Source: Caulobacter segnis ATCC 21756
GTDB lineage: Bacteria; Pseudomonadota; Alphaproteobacteria; Caulobacterales; Caulobacteraceae
Direction: 5' to 3'
DNA: 64,000 nucleotides
NCBI RefSeq assembly: GCF_000092285.1
Contig: NC_014100.1
Location: forward strand, 1,674,001-1,738,000
The position numbers were made by a program, and so were the translations under genes. Of the stretch, positions 18,403-27,044 are shown one piece after another (position 1 is the stretch's first letter; each line of letters opens with the position of its first letter). The notes under the pieces were generated by a model that was given only the letters and a program-made list of their open reading frames with translations, did not search any database and was not told the DNA's origin.

Positions 18403-19056
18403 TCACCACCAGCCGTAGCGCGGGGCGTAGCGGGCCTTCAGGTCGTCGACCTCGCGCTCGGCGTCGCGGATCGCGAACTCGGCGCGGCGGCCGTCCTCGA
18501 TCGCCTCGCGGCGCTCGCGGCGCAGGCGCTGAAGGCGGTCGCGCAATTCGCGAGTCTGCTCGTCCGTGAGCTTGGGATTGCGCAGCTCGTCCTCGACCCC
18601 GTCGGCCTGACGGGCGCGCTTGTCCGCCCGCGCGTCCGCGCTGCTGAGGTCGGAGCGCGCGCTGGAAAGCCGGCTCTCGGCGGCGTGGATCCGTTCGCCG
18701 TCCGCGTAGCCGCCCAGGAATTCCGGCTCGACCGGCGGCGGGCAGACGCCGACGTAGGCATGGCCTTCACGCCCGACGCGGAAGCCGTTCGCCTCGGTGC
18801 AGTAGCGCGTCAGGCCCTGGTCGCGGCCTTGCGCATAGAGGCTCATGTCGGGGGTGACGCCGGACTTCTGGCAGGCCTTGGCGTGATCCTCGATCCGGCT
18901 CATCGGTCGGCCGTCGGCGCCGTCGATATAGCCGATCGCTCGCCAGTCGCCCTGAAGGCAGTCCTTTTCGCTAAGCGTGGCGCAGGCGGCGACCGTCAAA
19001 GCGGCCCCGACGGCCAAGGCTCCGACGACAACGGACCGCACGACATGAACACGCAT
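18403..19056 (-). CDS. DUF2799-type lipoprotein
   Basis: A 217-residue predicted lipoprotein. The signal ends with a lipobox (TVAACATL, Cys about 25), followed by CLQGDWRAIGYIDGADGRP, KACQKSGVTPDMSLYAQGRDQGLTRYC and NGFRVGREGHAYVGVCP, the conserved parts of DUF2799. The C-terminal half is a charged helical coiled coil rich in Arg, Asp and Glu. The start at 19054-19056 follows a GGGAGG Shine-Dalgarno; the frame is open upstream but the lipobox fixes the choice. Function unknown; envelope location expected. Confidence 0.8.
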   Translation of the reverse strand: MRVHVVRSVVVGALAVGAALTVAACATLSEKDCLQGDWRAIGYIDGADGRPMSRIEDHAKACQKSGVTPDMSLYAQGRDQGLTRYCTEANGFRVGREGHAYVGVCPPPVEPEFLGGYADGERIHAAESRLSSARSDLSSADARADKRARQADGVEDELRNPKLTDEQTRELRDRLQRLRRERREAIEDGRRAEFAIRDAEREVDDLKARYAPRYGWW

Positions 19057-19127
19057 TTCGACCTCCCCGGGCTCCGCCCTTGGGAGGCATCTGAAGCTTT
19101 GCCGTGTGAACCGATGCTGAACGGCGT

Positions 19128-20708
19128 TCAGGGCGCGGACGCGGCGACCGGCGGGGCGTAGACGCCCGGCGCGCCGGGGCCGACGGGCAGCCCGAGGCCA
19201 ACCCAGGCCAGCACCAGGCTCATGCCCGCGATCGCGAAGCCGATCGTATAGGGCAGCATCAGGGCGACCATCGAGCCCACGCCGAAGCGCGGCCGCCACT
19301 TCTGGCTGATGATCAGCACCAGCGGGAAGTTCGAGGCCAGGGGCGTGACGATGTTGAAGATCGAGTCGCCCATCCGGTAGGCGGCGGTCGTCATCTCCGG
19401 CGAGATCCCCAGCAGCATCAGCATCGGCACGACGATGGGCGCCATGGCGCTCCACTTGGCCGAGGCCGAACCGATCACGAGGTCCATGAAGGATGACATG
19501 GTCAGCAGGGCGATCAGCAGCAGGGGCTTGGGCAGGCCGACGCCCTTCAGCGCCTCGGCGCCATGGACGGCCATGACCGGTCCCATCTTCGACCAGGCGA
19601 ACATCGCCACGAAGTGCGCGGCGAAGAAGGCGAGGACCAGATAGGGCGCCATGCCGCGCATGCCTTCGGACATCATCGCCACGATGTCGCGATGCGACTT
19701 CACCGACCCTGTCGCCGCGCCGTAGGCCCAGCCGCTGGCCAGGAACAGGAGCATGAAGGCCGCGATCAGCGACTGGTAGAAGGGCGTCATGCGGCTTGGG
19801 CCGACGGCCTCGGCGTCGACCAAGGGCGCGCCCGGCCAGAGCGTGAGCGCCGCGAACAGGCCGATGACCACCAGCGCGGCGATCCCGGCGCGCCGTAGGC
19901 CGCGCCTCTGGGCCGCGCCGATCTCCTCCAGCACGAGGTCAGGGGCGGCGGTGGCGGTGTCCTCGCGCGTCCAGGGCCCCAGGCGCGGCTCGACCACGCG
20001 ATCGGTGACCCACCAGGCAATCGGCGTGAACAGGGTCCCGATGGCCAGGGTGAACCACCAGTTGCCCAGCGGATTCATCACGAAGCTCGGATCGATCAGC
20101 TGAGCGGCCGGCGCGGTGATGCCCAGGATCAGCACGTCGAACTGACCGGGAATGATGTTGCCGGCGAAGGCGCCGGAAATGCCGGCGTAGGCGACGGCGA
20201 CGCCCGCCAGCGGATGGCGGCCGGCCTCGGCGTAGATCAGGGCGGCCATCGGGATCAGCACCACATAGGCCGCGTCGGCGGCGTGGTGCGACATCACGCC
20301 GATGACGAAGACGGCGGGGCTGAGGATCGCCTTGGGCAGCTTGCGGATCGCATCGCCCAGCAAGGCGCCGAACAGGCCCGACCGCTCGGCCACGGCCGCG
20401 CCCAGCATGACCACCAACACCAGTCCCAGCGGCGGGAACTTGGTCATGGTCTCGGGCATGTCGACCAGCAGCTTGGCCAGGTTTTCCCGGGACAGCAGAC
20501 TTTCGGCGCGAAGGGTCTCGCCGGTGACCGGATTGATCGCGCTCCAGCCCAGGGCCGCGGCGACTGCCGATCCGGCCATCAGCAGGGCGATACAACCCAG
20601 GAAGATGAAAACCGGATCGGGCAGGGCGTCGCCGACCCGCTCGATCCGGTCCAACAATCGACGCCAGCGCCGTTCCCCCACGCCGCTTGGCGCAACTGTC
20701 TCACTCAT
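19128..20708 (-). CDS. AbgT-family transporter
   Basis: A 526-residue inner membrane protein with roughly 11 to 13 hydrophobic segments. AbgT family features include DRIERVGDALPDPVFIFLGC near the N-terminus, MSHHAADAAYVVLIPMAALIY, AGISGAFAGNIIPGQFDVLI and LVIGSASAKWSAMAPIVVPMLMLLG. Members import p-aminobenzoyl-glutamate or export sulfonamides (E. coli AbgT, Neisseria MtrF). I place the start at 20706-20708. The leader just upstream is made of 16-bp tandem repeats, each with a reverse-strand ATG, one of which is in frame and could add 15 residues. The GGGGGTGG of the last repeat probably acts as the Shine-Dalgarno. Confidence 0.87.
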   Translation of the reverse strand: MSETVAPSGVGERRWRRLLDRIERVGDALPDPVFIFLGCIALLMAGSAVAAALGWSAINPVTGETLRAESLLSRENLAKLLVDMPETMTKFPPLGLVLVVMLGAAVAERSGLFGALLGDAIRKLPKAILSPAVFVIGVMSHHAADAAYVVLIPMAALIYAEAGRHPLAGVAVAYAGISGAFAGNIIPGQFDVLILGITAPAAQLIDPSFVMNPLGNWWFTLAIGTLFTPIAWWVTDRVVEPRLGPWTREDTATAAPDLVLEEIGAAQRRGLRRAGIAALVVIGLFAALTLWPGAPLVDAEAVGPSRMTPFYQSLIAAFMLLFLASGWAYGAATGSVKSHRDIVAMMSEGMRGMAPYLVLAFFAAHFVAMFAWSKMGPVMAVHGAEALKGVGLPKPLLLIALLTMSSFMDLVIGSASAKWSAMAPIVVPMLMLLGISPEMTTAAYRMGDSIFNIVTPLASNFPLVLIISQKWRPRFGVGSMVALMLPYTIGFAIAGMSLVLAWVGLGLPVGPGAPGVYAPPVAASAP

Positions 20709-20711
20709 CCG

Positions 20712-20791
20712 CCACCCCCATTTGGCGCCACCCCCATTTGGCGCCACCCCCATTTGGCGCCACCCCCATTTGGCGCCGCCCCCAATCGGCG
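20712..20791. repeat. 16-bp tandem repeat in the abgT leader, four perfect copies plus one degenerate
   Basis: The unit CCACCCCCATTTGGCG occurs at 20712-20727, 20728-20743, 20744-20759 and 20760-20775 without change. A fifth, diverged copy follows at 20776-20791. On the minus strand, the direction of the AbgT gene, the unit reads CGCCAAATGGGGGTGG and ends 3 nt before the AbgT start codon. Runs of five G at regular spacing could also form G-rich structures. Confidence 0.95.
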
Positions 20792-20887
20792 AGCGAACGG
20801 TGTCAGCCCCCTCGACTCGCGACAAGCTCATGCGGGCCAGGCATTCGACCATGCGCTCGCGCATGGCCTGGCGATCGTTGACGAGGG

Positions 20888-22993
20888 TTAGGGTCTCGGC
20901 TCCGCGGGTGGCGGGGCCTGCGGCACGCCGCTGTTCGGCGCGGCCGGAGGGGCGGGTTCGGCGGGAACGGTCAGCGGAGCCACGGGCAGGCCGTCGGGGC
21001 CGATCTCGCCCTCCAGCGGCAGGCCCAGATCTTCCAGCGGGTCCTCCGCCGGACGCAGGACGACGTCGCGGCCCAGCGCCGACAGCATGAAGGCCTTCCA
21101 GATCTTGGCCGGCTCGCCGCCGCCGACGACGCCGTTCATCGAGCTGTTGTCGTCGTTTCCGACCCAGACCCCGACCACCAGGTCGTCGACGTAACCGACG
21201 AAGAGGGCGTCATGATAGTTCTGGGTGGTGCCGGTCTTGCCATAAGCGCCCTCGATGGCCGCTTCCAGGCCCGTGCCGCGATGGGTGGCCGAGCGCAGCA
21301 GGTCGCGCATGCCGGCCAGCACCTTCGGGTCGTAGGGCGTGGTCTTGGGCTTGGTGAAGCTGTCCAGCGCGTGGGGGACGACCGGGTACTCGCCCGCCGC
21401 CACCGAGGCGTAGGCGGCCGTCAGGCGCGTCAGGCTCATCGAGCCGGTGCCCAGCGCCATGGTCAGGTCGTTGGGGATCTTCTCGGTGACGCCAAGGTCG
21501 CGGGCGACCTTGATGACCTTGGAGGGACCCAGGTCGTGGGCCAGGCGCACGGCGGCCACGTTCGATGAGGCCGCGAAGGCGCTGATCAGCGGGATCTCAC
21601 GGTCGCGATACTTGCCCTCGTGGTTCTTGGGCGTGTAGCCGCTGACCTGAACCGGCGTGTCGAGGATCGGCGTGGTGGTGGTCATGCCCTCGCGCAGGGC
21701 GGCGAGGTAGACGAACAGCTTGAACGCCGAGCCCGGCTGGCGCTCGCCGTCGGCGCGGTTGAACTGGCTCTGCTTGTAGTCGCGGCCGCCGACCATGGCG
21801 ACGACGCGACCATCCTTGCGCATGGCCACCAGGGCGCCCTGGGTGACGTTCAGGACCTTGCCGTCGCGTTCGATGAAGTCGTTGAGGATTTTCTCGGCTT
21901 TTTCCTGGAGCTTGGGGTCCAGGGTGGTGCGGACGATCGTCTCGCCATAACGGGCGCCGATGCTGGCGCGGGCCTGGGGCAGGGCCCAATCGGCGAAGTA
22001 GGAGCCGGTCGGCACCTTGTCCTCGACCTTGATCGGCGAGACGTCTCCCACCGCGTCGGCCTGCGCCTGGGTGATCGTGCCGGTCTCGACCATGGCGCCC
22101 AGCACGACGCGCATGCGCTCGCGGGCGCCTTCGATATTGTTGGTCGGCGCCAGGCGCGAGGGGGCCTTGACCAGGCCGGCCAGCATCGCCGCCTCGCCGA
22201 TCGACAGCTGCTCGGGCGGCTTGCCGAAATAGTGCCGGGCCGCCGCGCGCAGGCCAAAGGCGCCGTCGCCGAAATAGACCGACGACAGGTAGCGCGACAG
22301 GATCTCGGCCTTGGAGAGACGCGCCTCCAGATAGACGGCGATCAGCGCCTCCTGCGCCTTGCGGCGAAGATTGCGGTCGCTGGACAGGAAGGCGTTCTTG
22401 GCCAGTTGCTGGGTGATGGTCGAGCCGCCTTCGGACACGCCGCCGGCCTGGGCGTTCTTGCCAACCGCCCGGGCGATCGCCTTGGGGTCGACGCCCATGT
22501 GGCTGTAGAAGCGACGGTCCTCGATGGCGATGAAGGCGCCGGGCACGTAGGCCGGGAGCTTGGCCGTGTCGACCGGCGCGTCCTTGTACGAGCCGCGCTT
22601 GGCGATGGGCGAGCCGTCGCTGGCCACCAGCACGATGGCCGAGTTGTTCAGCGGCTCCAACGCGCGGCTCAGAGGCAGCGACCAGAACAGCGACGCGATC
22701 AGCACCACGACCAGCACGACAGCGGCCGCGGCCCCGCCGACCAGCCACAGGTGGCGCTTCCAGAAGGGCTTGCGCGCGGGCGGTGCGGTTTCGACCGGCG
22801 GCGCTTCAGGGCGTGGCGTGGGTTCAGGCTCGGCCAGCGCCGGCTGGGGATCGCGCGGCTGCGCCGCGGGACGCGGCTTGCTGGGCGTCGCCGGCGTCGG
22901 ATCGAATGTCAGCGGCGTGCCCTCGGCGCGCGGGCGACGGCGGCGCGGCGGCTTCTGCGTATTGGAGTCGAGGTCGTTCGGATCGTCGGACAT
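20888..22993 (-). CDS. Class A penicillin-binding protein (GT51 plus transpeptidase)
   Basis: A bifunctional peptidoglycan synthase of about 701 residues. A cytoplasmic Pro/Arg-rich tail precedes one membrane helix (LVGGAAAAVVLVVVLIASLF). The glycosyltransferase domain shows IAIEDRRFYSHMGVDPKAIARA, GGSTITQQLAKN and RKAQEALIAVYLE. The transpeptidase domain has RQPGSAFKLFVY (SxxK nucleophile), SSN and KTGTTQN. A Pro-rich tail closes the protein. The start is uncertain: 22993 has the better protein fit, while an ATG at 23044 is in frame and neither has a strong Shine-Dalgarno. It acts in cell elongation or division; which Caulobacter paralog it is cannot be fixed here. Confidence 0.9.
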   Translation of the reverse strand: MSDDPNDLDSNTQKPPRRRRPRAEGTPLTFDPTPATPSKPRPAAQPRDPQPALAEPEPTPRPEAPPVETAPPARKPFWKRHLWLVGGAAAAVVLVVVLIASLFWSLPLSRALEPLNNSAIVLVASDGSPIAKRGSYKDAPVDTAKLPAYVPGAFIAIEDRRFYSHMGVDPKAIARAVGKNAQAGGVSEGGSTITQQLAKNAFLSSDRNLRRKAQEALIAVYLEARLSKAEILSRYLSSVYFGDGAFGLRAAARHYFGKPPEQLSIGEAAMLAGLVKAPSRLAPTNNIEGARERMRVVLGAMVETGTITQAQADAVGDVSPIKVEDKVPTGSYFADWALPQARASIGARYGETIVRTTLDPKLQEKAEKILNDFIERDGKVLNVTQGALVAMRKDGRVVAMVGGRDYKQSQFNRADGERQPGSAFKLFVYLAALREGMTTTTPILDTPVQVSGYTPKNHEGKYRDREIPLISAFAASSNVAAVRLAHDLGPSKVIKVARDLGVTEKIPNDLTMALGTGSMSLTRLTAAYASVAAGEYPVVPHALDSFTKPKTTPYDPKVLAGMRDLLRSATHRGTGLEAAIEGAYGKTGTTQNYHDALFVGYVDDLVVGVWVGNDDNSSMNGVVGGGEPAKIWKAFMLSALGRDVVLRPAEDPLEDLGLPLEGEIGPDGLPVAPLTVPAEPAPPAAPNSGVPQAPPPAEPRP

Positions 22994-23124
22994 GGGATCG
23001 GCGCTCGCTTCGGGCGCACGCCCGCACTCGTTGTCGGCGCTCATACCACACGGTCCCGGCAAGCCAAGCGCGCGGAACGGGAAGTTTTTCCGTCCACGAC
23101 CCTTGAATGGGGACGCGGCGATCA

Positions 23125-23216
23125 TAACTGACCTCTCCGTGAGGCGGATGCCTCTGCCCTTTCCTGGGCGTTTCCTCCCTGACTTTCCAAGCCCGGCCTT
23201 GTCGCCGGGCTTTTCT
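23125..23216 (+). ncRNA. Candidate small RNA with C/U-rich anti-SD stretch
   Basis: The gap holds three stacked hairpins: GAGGC-GGAT-GCCTC (23141-23154), GCCC-TTTCCT-GGGC (23156-23169) and a strong terminator AAGCCCGGC / GCCGGGCTT (23189-23212) running into TTCTTTT. Between the last two lies single-stranded TTTCCTCCCTGACTTTCC, whose CCTCC (23174-23178) is complementary to ribosome binding sites. No plus-strand gene ends here that would need the terminator. CTTGAATG (23102-23109) and ATCATAAC (23121-23128) could serve as promoter elements. The 5' end is a guess. Confidence 0.45.
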
Positions 23217-23224
23217 TTTGCGTC

Positions 23225-23806
23225 CTAGCCGGCCACCAGCGCCTTCAGTTGATGGACGGCGCGGTCGGGCGGCGACTGGTAGGCGATCGGCGCCACGAAC
23301 TGGCCGTTGGCGTCGAACAGATAGACCGACGAGGAGTGGTCGATCGTGTAGCCGCCGCCTTCCTGCGGTACTTTCTGATAGTAGACGCGATAGGCCTTGG
23401 CCGCCTTGGCGACGGCGTCGGGCGTGCCGGTGAAGCCCTGGATGCGCGGGTCGAAGTTCGACAGGTACAGGCGCATCTGTTCGGGCGTGTCGCGCTCGGG
23501 ATCGACCGAGACGAACACCACGTTCAGCTTGTCGGCGTCCGGGCCCAGCATCTTCAGCCAGACCGTCAGGTCCGTCAGGGTCGTCGGGCAGACCTCCGGG
23601 CAATAGGTGAAGCCGAAGAAAATCGCCGTGGGCTTGCCCAGCAGCGACGTCTCGGTGACCGGCTTGCCGTTCATGTCGACCAGGTTGAACGGTCCGCCGA
23701 TCTTGACCAGCGAACGAGCGGGGCCGGCGGCGTCCTGGCGGTCGCAGGCCGCCAGGGGCGCGGCCGCCAGCAGGGCGGCGGCCGTGATGGCAAGCGCTCG
23801 CCGCAT
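23225..23806 (-). CDS. SCO1/SenC/PrrC copper chaperone, lipoprotein
   Basis: A 193-residue thioredoxin-fold protein that delivers copper to the CuA site of cytochrome oxidase or acts as a thiol reductase. A lipobox (PLAAC, Cys21) suggests membrane anchoring. The Cu ligands are FGFTYCPEVCPTTL (Cys69, Cys73) and a late His in YTIDHSSSVYLFD (about His157). VSVDPERDTPEQM is the family loop. The ATG at 23804-23806 overlaps the native stop position of the upstream PCuAC gene (TGATG). It is the last gene of a copper cassette. Confidence 0.92.
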   Translation of the reverse strand: MRRALAITAAALLAAAPLAACDRQDAAGPARSLVKIGGPFNLVDMNGKPVTETSLLGKPTAIFFGFTYCPEVCPTTLTDLTVWLKMLGPDADKLNVVFVSVDPERDTPEQMRLYLSNFDPRIQGFTGTPDAVAKAAKAYRVYYQKVPQEGGGYTIDHSSSVYLFDANGQFVAPIAYQSPPDRAVHQLKALVAG

Positions 23807-24271
23807 CAGTGGGCCATGCCGGGCATGGGCGGCGTCTTGACGACGGCCTCGACGGTCACCGGCGCCGCCGGTCTTGAACTTCAGCGTCATCGGCACCTTG
23901 GCGCCTTCCTTCAGCTGCGTCTTGGGAGCGATCAGCATGATGTGGTCGGCGCCGGGCTTCAGCGCCACGGTCTTGCCGGCCGGCAGGGCCAGGCCGTCGG
24001 TCAGCTGGCGCATGCGCATGACGCCGCCATCCATCGACATGGTGTGGATCTCGCCGCGACCGGCGGCGGGGCTTTCGACGGCGACGAGGCGATCGTCGCC
24101 CTTGGCGGTCAGGGTCACGTAGCAGCCGGCGGCCATGGCGCCGGCGACGGTTGGACGGCACCAGGCGTCCGAGGCGGCGACCTTCGGGGCGGGCGCGGCG
24201 ACGGCGCTGGACGCCATTCCCGCCGAAAGGGGGGCGGCGGCGCAGGCGGCGATCAGGGTCAGGGTCTTCAT
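23806..24271 (-). pseudogene. PCuAC periplasmic copper chaperone with a 3'-end frameshift
   Basis: The protein starts with a signal peptide (MKTLTLIAACAAAPLSAGMA) and contains the PCuAC copper motif: EIHTMSM (His76) and GADHIMLI (His110, Met112), as in chaperones handing Cu(I) to SCO proteins. Near residue 137 the reading frame breaks: one extra base within about 23859-23870 shifts it. In the other frame the expected tail continues as VTVEAVVKTPPMPGMAH and stops at 23806-23808. In the frame as given there is no stop, and translation runs in frame into the SCO gene. The 466-nt span (one over a multiple of three) fits a single inserted base, probably a sequencing error in a CCGGCGCCGCCGG stretch. 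Confidence 0.75.
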
Positions 24272-24303
24272 GGTCAGGCTCCGGATGTTGAGGGCGGTCA
24301 GTA

Positions 24304-26352
24304 TCAGTAATTCACGGTCACGCCGCCGAACACCGAACGGCCGTCGCCGGGCCACAGGGTGGCGGTGGCGGCGGTCCAGGCCACGGCGGCCTGGGTGTTG
24401 GAGACGTAGGCCTTGTCCGTCAGGTTCCGCGCGTCGAGGAACAGCGACACGGCGGGCGTCACCTTCCAGCCGGCGTTCAGGTTCAGGATCGCGTAGCCGG
24501 GGGCCTTCTGGGTGTTCTTGTAGTCGATCCACTGATCGGTGGCCGACCACTCGATCGACGGGGCCACGAACCAGCCGCGCGGATCGTCGTAGCGGACTTC
24601 CGAGCGGTAGAAATGCTTGGGCACGATCGGCAGGCGGTTGTCGCCATAGTCGGCGTCGTCCTTGAAGCGGAAGTCCGAATAGGTCCAGGTCTGACGGATG
24701 CGCCACTTGGGCGTCACGGCCCAGTCCAGCGCCGCCTCGATCCCCTGGTGCGTCGTCTTGTCGGCGTTGAAGGTGGCCGCCGGGATCGACGAGCTGACCG
24801 CGTATTGAAGCATCTCGTCCTTCAGTGCGGCGCGATACAGAGTGACGTCGTAGGTGAACGGGCCGCGATGGCCGCGCGTCCCGATCTCGCCGGTCCAGGC
24901 CTTCTGAGCCTTCACCGGCGCGAAGCCGGTGTTCATCGGAGTCATGGAGCTGAAGTTCGGCGGCTCGACCGAGCGGGTCACGTTGGCGAAGACCTGGTCG
25001 CCGGCCTCGTTCTGCCAGAGCAGGCCGACGCGTGGCGAGATCCAGTTGTAGGTCTTCGAGGCTTCCAAGTTGAAGGTGCTCTTCACACCCGGAACCGCGA
25101 CGCTGACATAGTCCCGTTCGGCCTGGCCCCAGGTGGCGCCGGCCACGACGGCCAGCCGCTCGGTGACGAACAGCCGGCCTTCGCCGAACACGTCCATGGC
25201 CTTGGCGTTCTGGTACGAGATCGACTGCAGCGCGCCGCGGGCGCCGCGATTATTGACGTAGAAGTGCGAGTCCAGATCGCCTTGGCGATACCAGGCGCCG
25301 AAGAAGGCGTCGGCCCGCTTGCCGCCGATCTCGCCGTCCCAGTCGAAGCGGCCGAAGGCGCCGTAGTTGCGGCTTTCCTGGTCGATGACCTGGAAGATCG
25401 GGTGGTCCAGCTCCTTCCAGACGCCGTACAGCGCGCCCTCGAAGACCAGCTGGTCGTTCAGTCGCCAGGTCGTGCGCAGCGAACCGCGCACGCCGCGCTG
25501 GTTGCGGCCCTGGTCGCCGTTGGTGTTGCCGACCGCCGTCTGGCGCGGATCGGCGTTGAACTGGGCCAGGGTCAGCGAGCCGGGGATCTCCTGGTTGATG
25601 TTCGAGCCGTTGAGAATGAAGCGCACCTCGCGGTCCTGACCGAAGGAGCGGCCCACGTTCAGGCTGCCGAACTGGATGTTCTGCTGGCTTTGCGAGCGCC
25701 AGCCCTGGCCGGTCTGGTTGGTGGCGGCCGCATAGACGTCCCAGTTGTCGCCCTGGCGGGCCAAGGCGACGTGCTCGCGCAGCAGGCCGTACGAGCCGCC
25801 GTCGATGCGGACCTGATTGTCGAAGCCGGCGTTCTTTCCCGTCGGCGTGACCATGTTGATCGCCCCGCCCAGCAGGGCGCCGCCGAAGCGCAGGGCGTTG
25901 CCGCCGCGATAGACCTCGGCGTAGCGGGTGTTCAGCGGATCGGCGACCTGGCTGTCGCCATAGCCGTCGGCCTCGTTTAGCGGCACGCCGTCCTGGGCGA
26001 TCAGGAGGCCCCGGTTGTGATTGGCGTTGCCGATGCCCGAGCCGCGGATCGAGATGCGGATGTCGCCGCCCCACTTGCGCTGGGCGTAGACGCCGGGGGC
26101 GTCGCGCAGCATGTCGTCGAGGGCCAGGGTCTGGCGGCCCAAGTAGCTTTCCTGCGAGATCACCGACACCGCGCCGGGGGTCTCGGACAGGCGCTTGCGG
26201 GCGTCGGCGACGACGGGCGGATCCTCGGGATTGCGGCGGGCGGTGACGATGACCGAGGAGATTTCGGTGTCGGCCTCGAGCTTGTCGGCGGCGTGGGCGA
26301 GCGGTGGAACGAAAGCGGCGATGGCCGTGGCGGCCAGAAGCAGAGACTTCAT
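24304..26352 (-). CDS. TonB-dependent receptor of the copper cassette
   Basis: A 682-residue outer membrane receptor: signal peptide to AHA, then a plug with SVIVTARR, LDDMLRDAPGVYAQRKWGGDIRISIRGSGI and ALRFGGALLGGAINMVTPTG, and a barrel ending with GGVTVNY. GAGGAC five nt before the ATG supports the start. It is flanked by DUF2946 upstream and PCuAC-SCO downstream on the same strand, so copper (or a copper chelate) is the likely cargo. That is inferred from context; the sequence alone would also fit other metal or siderophore receptors. Confidence 0.87.
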   Translation of the reverse strand: MKSLLLAATAIAAFVPPLAHAADKLEADTEISSVIVTARRNPEDPPVVADARKRLSETPGAVSVISQESYLGRQTLALDDMLRDAPGVYAQRKWGGDIRISIRGSGIGNANHNRGLLIAQDGVPLNEADGYGDSQVADPLNTRYAEVYRGGNALRFGGALLGGAINMVTPTGKNAGFDNQVRIDGGSYGLLREHVALARQGDNWDVYAAATNQTGQGWRSQSQQNIQFGSLNVGRSFGQDREVRFILNGSNINQEIPGSLTLAQFNADPRQTAVGNTNGDQGRNQRGVRGSLRTTWRLNDQLVFEGALYGVWKELDHPIFQVIDQESRNYGAFGRFDWDGEIGGKRADAFFGAWYRQGDLDSHFYVNNRGARGALQSISYQNAKAMDVFGEGRLFVTERLAVVAGATWGQAERDYVSVAVPGVKSTFNLEASKTYNWISPRVGLLWQNEAGDQVFANVTRSVEPPNFSSMTPMNTGFAPVKAQKAWTGEIGTRGHRGPFTYDVTLYRAALKDEMLQYAVSSSIPAATFNADKTTHQGIEAALDWAVTPKWRIRQTWTYSDFRFKDDADYGDNRLPIVPKHFYRSEVRYDDPRGWFVAPSIEWSATDQWIDYKNTQKAPGYAILNLNAGWKVTPAVSLFLDARNLTDKAYVSNTQAAVAWTAATATLWPGDGRSVFGGVTVNY

Positions 26353-26472
26353 GGTAGGTCCTCGGGCGCGGCTTGGCGCGCCGGATAAGCAAGACTGAAA
26401 AGGCGAAAGCGGCGTGCGCGAGCGGACACGGCCGTGGAACGGCGCGTCAGCTCCAGCGGGCGGCCGGAGGCT

Positions 26473-26892
26473 CTAGATCAGCTGGCTTGGAGGACCACGC
26501 GCCGGCAGGGGCGGGGCGGCGAGGCCTCGTCCCGGGGCGAGATAGGTGACGCGCGCGGGTTCGACGGGCGCATAGGCGACGAACGCGACCTTGGCCGTCG
26601 TGACCGCGCTGGGCGGCGGGGCCGCCGCGCCGTGGCCGGCGAACGGGCAGGGCGCGTCATGGGCGGACTTGTCGGAGTCCCCGTCCTGATGGCCGGCGAG
26701 GGCCTCGCCGGGCTGGACGACCTTGGCGCCGTCGCCGGTGCAGAGCACGAGCGAGAACGGCAGGCCGTTGCGCGGATCCGGCGCGGTCATGAAGCCGGCC
26801 GGGATCATCACCTTCAAGGCGACCGCCAGGGCCGCGAGCGTCATGAAGACGGCGCGAGGCAAGGGGATGCGATGAAGCGGCGGACGAGTCAC
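26473..26892 (-). CDS. DUF2946 family protein heading the copper cassette
   Basis: A 139-residue protein beginning at a GTG (26890-26892). A hydrophobic N-terminal segment (MTLAALAVALKVMIPAGFM) leads into the DUF2946 hallmark SLVLCTGDGA; potential copper ligands are Cys51, His68, His78, Cys82 and His87, the last two in APCPFAGHG. The C-terminal third is low complexity. It is the first gene of a leftward operon with the TonB receptor, PCuAC and SCO genes. In Bordetella a DUF2946 upstream ORF acts as a copper-sensing translational regulator of its operon; a similar role here is an inference. Confidence 0.75.
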   Translation of the reverse strand: MTRPPLHRIPLPRAVFMTLAALAVALKVMIPAGFMTAPDPRNGLPFSLVLCTGDGAKVVQPGEALAGHQDGDSDKSAHDAPCPFAGHGAAAPPPSAVTTAKVAFVAYAPVEPARVTYLAPGRGLAAPPLPARGPPSQLI

Positions 26893-27044
26893 GACCGGGG
26901 CTTTAGTCGATGACGCGCGACTTGTCGCCTCCGTGTTTGTCCGGAGTGTCGACGGTTGAGCGGGGCGGGGTCGCGTCGGTCGAAGGTCTGGCCTATATAC
27001 GCGCGCTCGAAGCTGGCGCCCGAGGCGCCTTGCAAAGCATGGTC

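Noticed and set aside
20712..20791. Direct repeats that might suggest a CRISPR array
   Set aside because: The 16-bp units are immediately adjacent with no spacers, and no cas genes are nearby.
27015..27029. GGCGCC-CGA-GGCGCC hairpin before dusA as a terminator
   Set aside because: No T-run on either strand and it lies in the leader; perhaps affects translation, but nothing more can be claimed.
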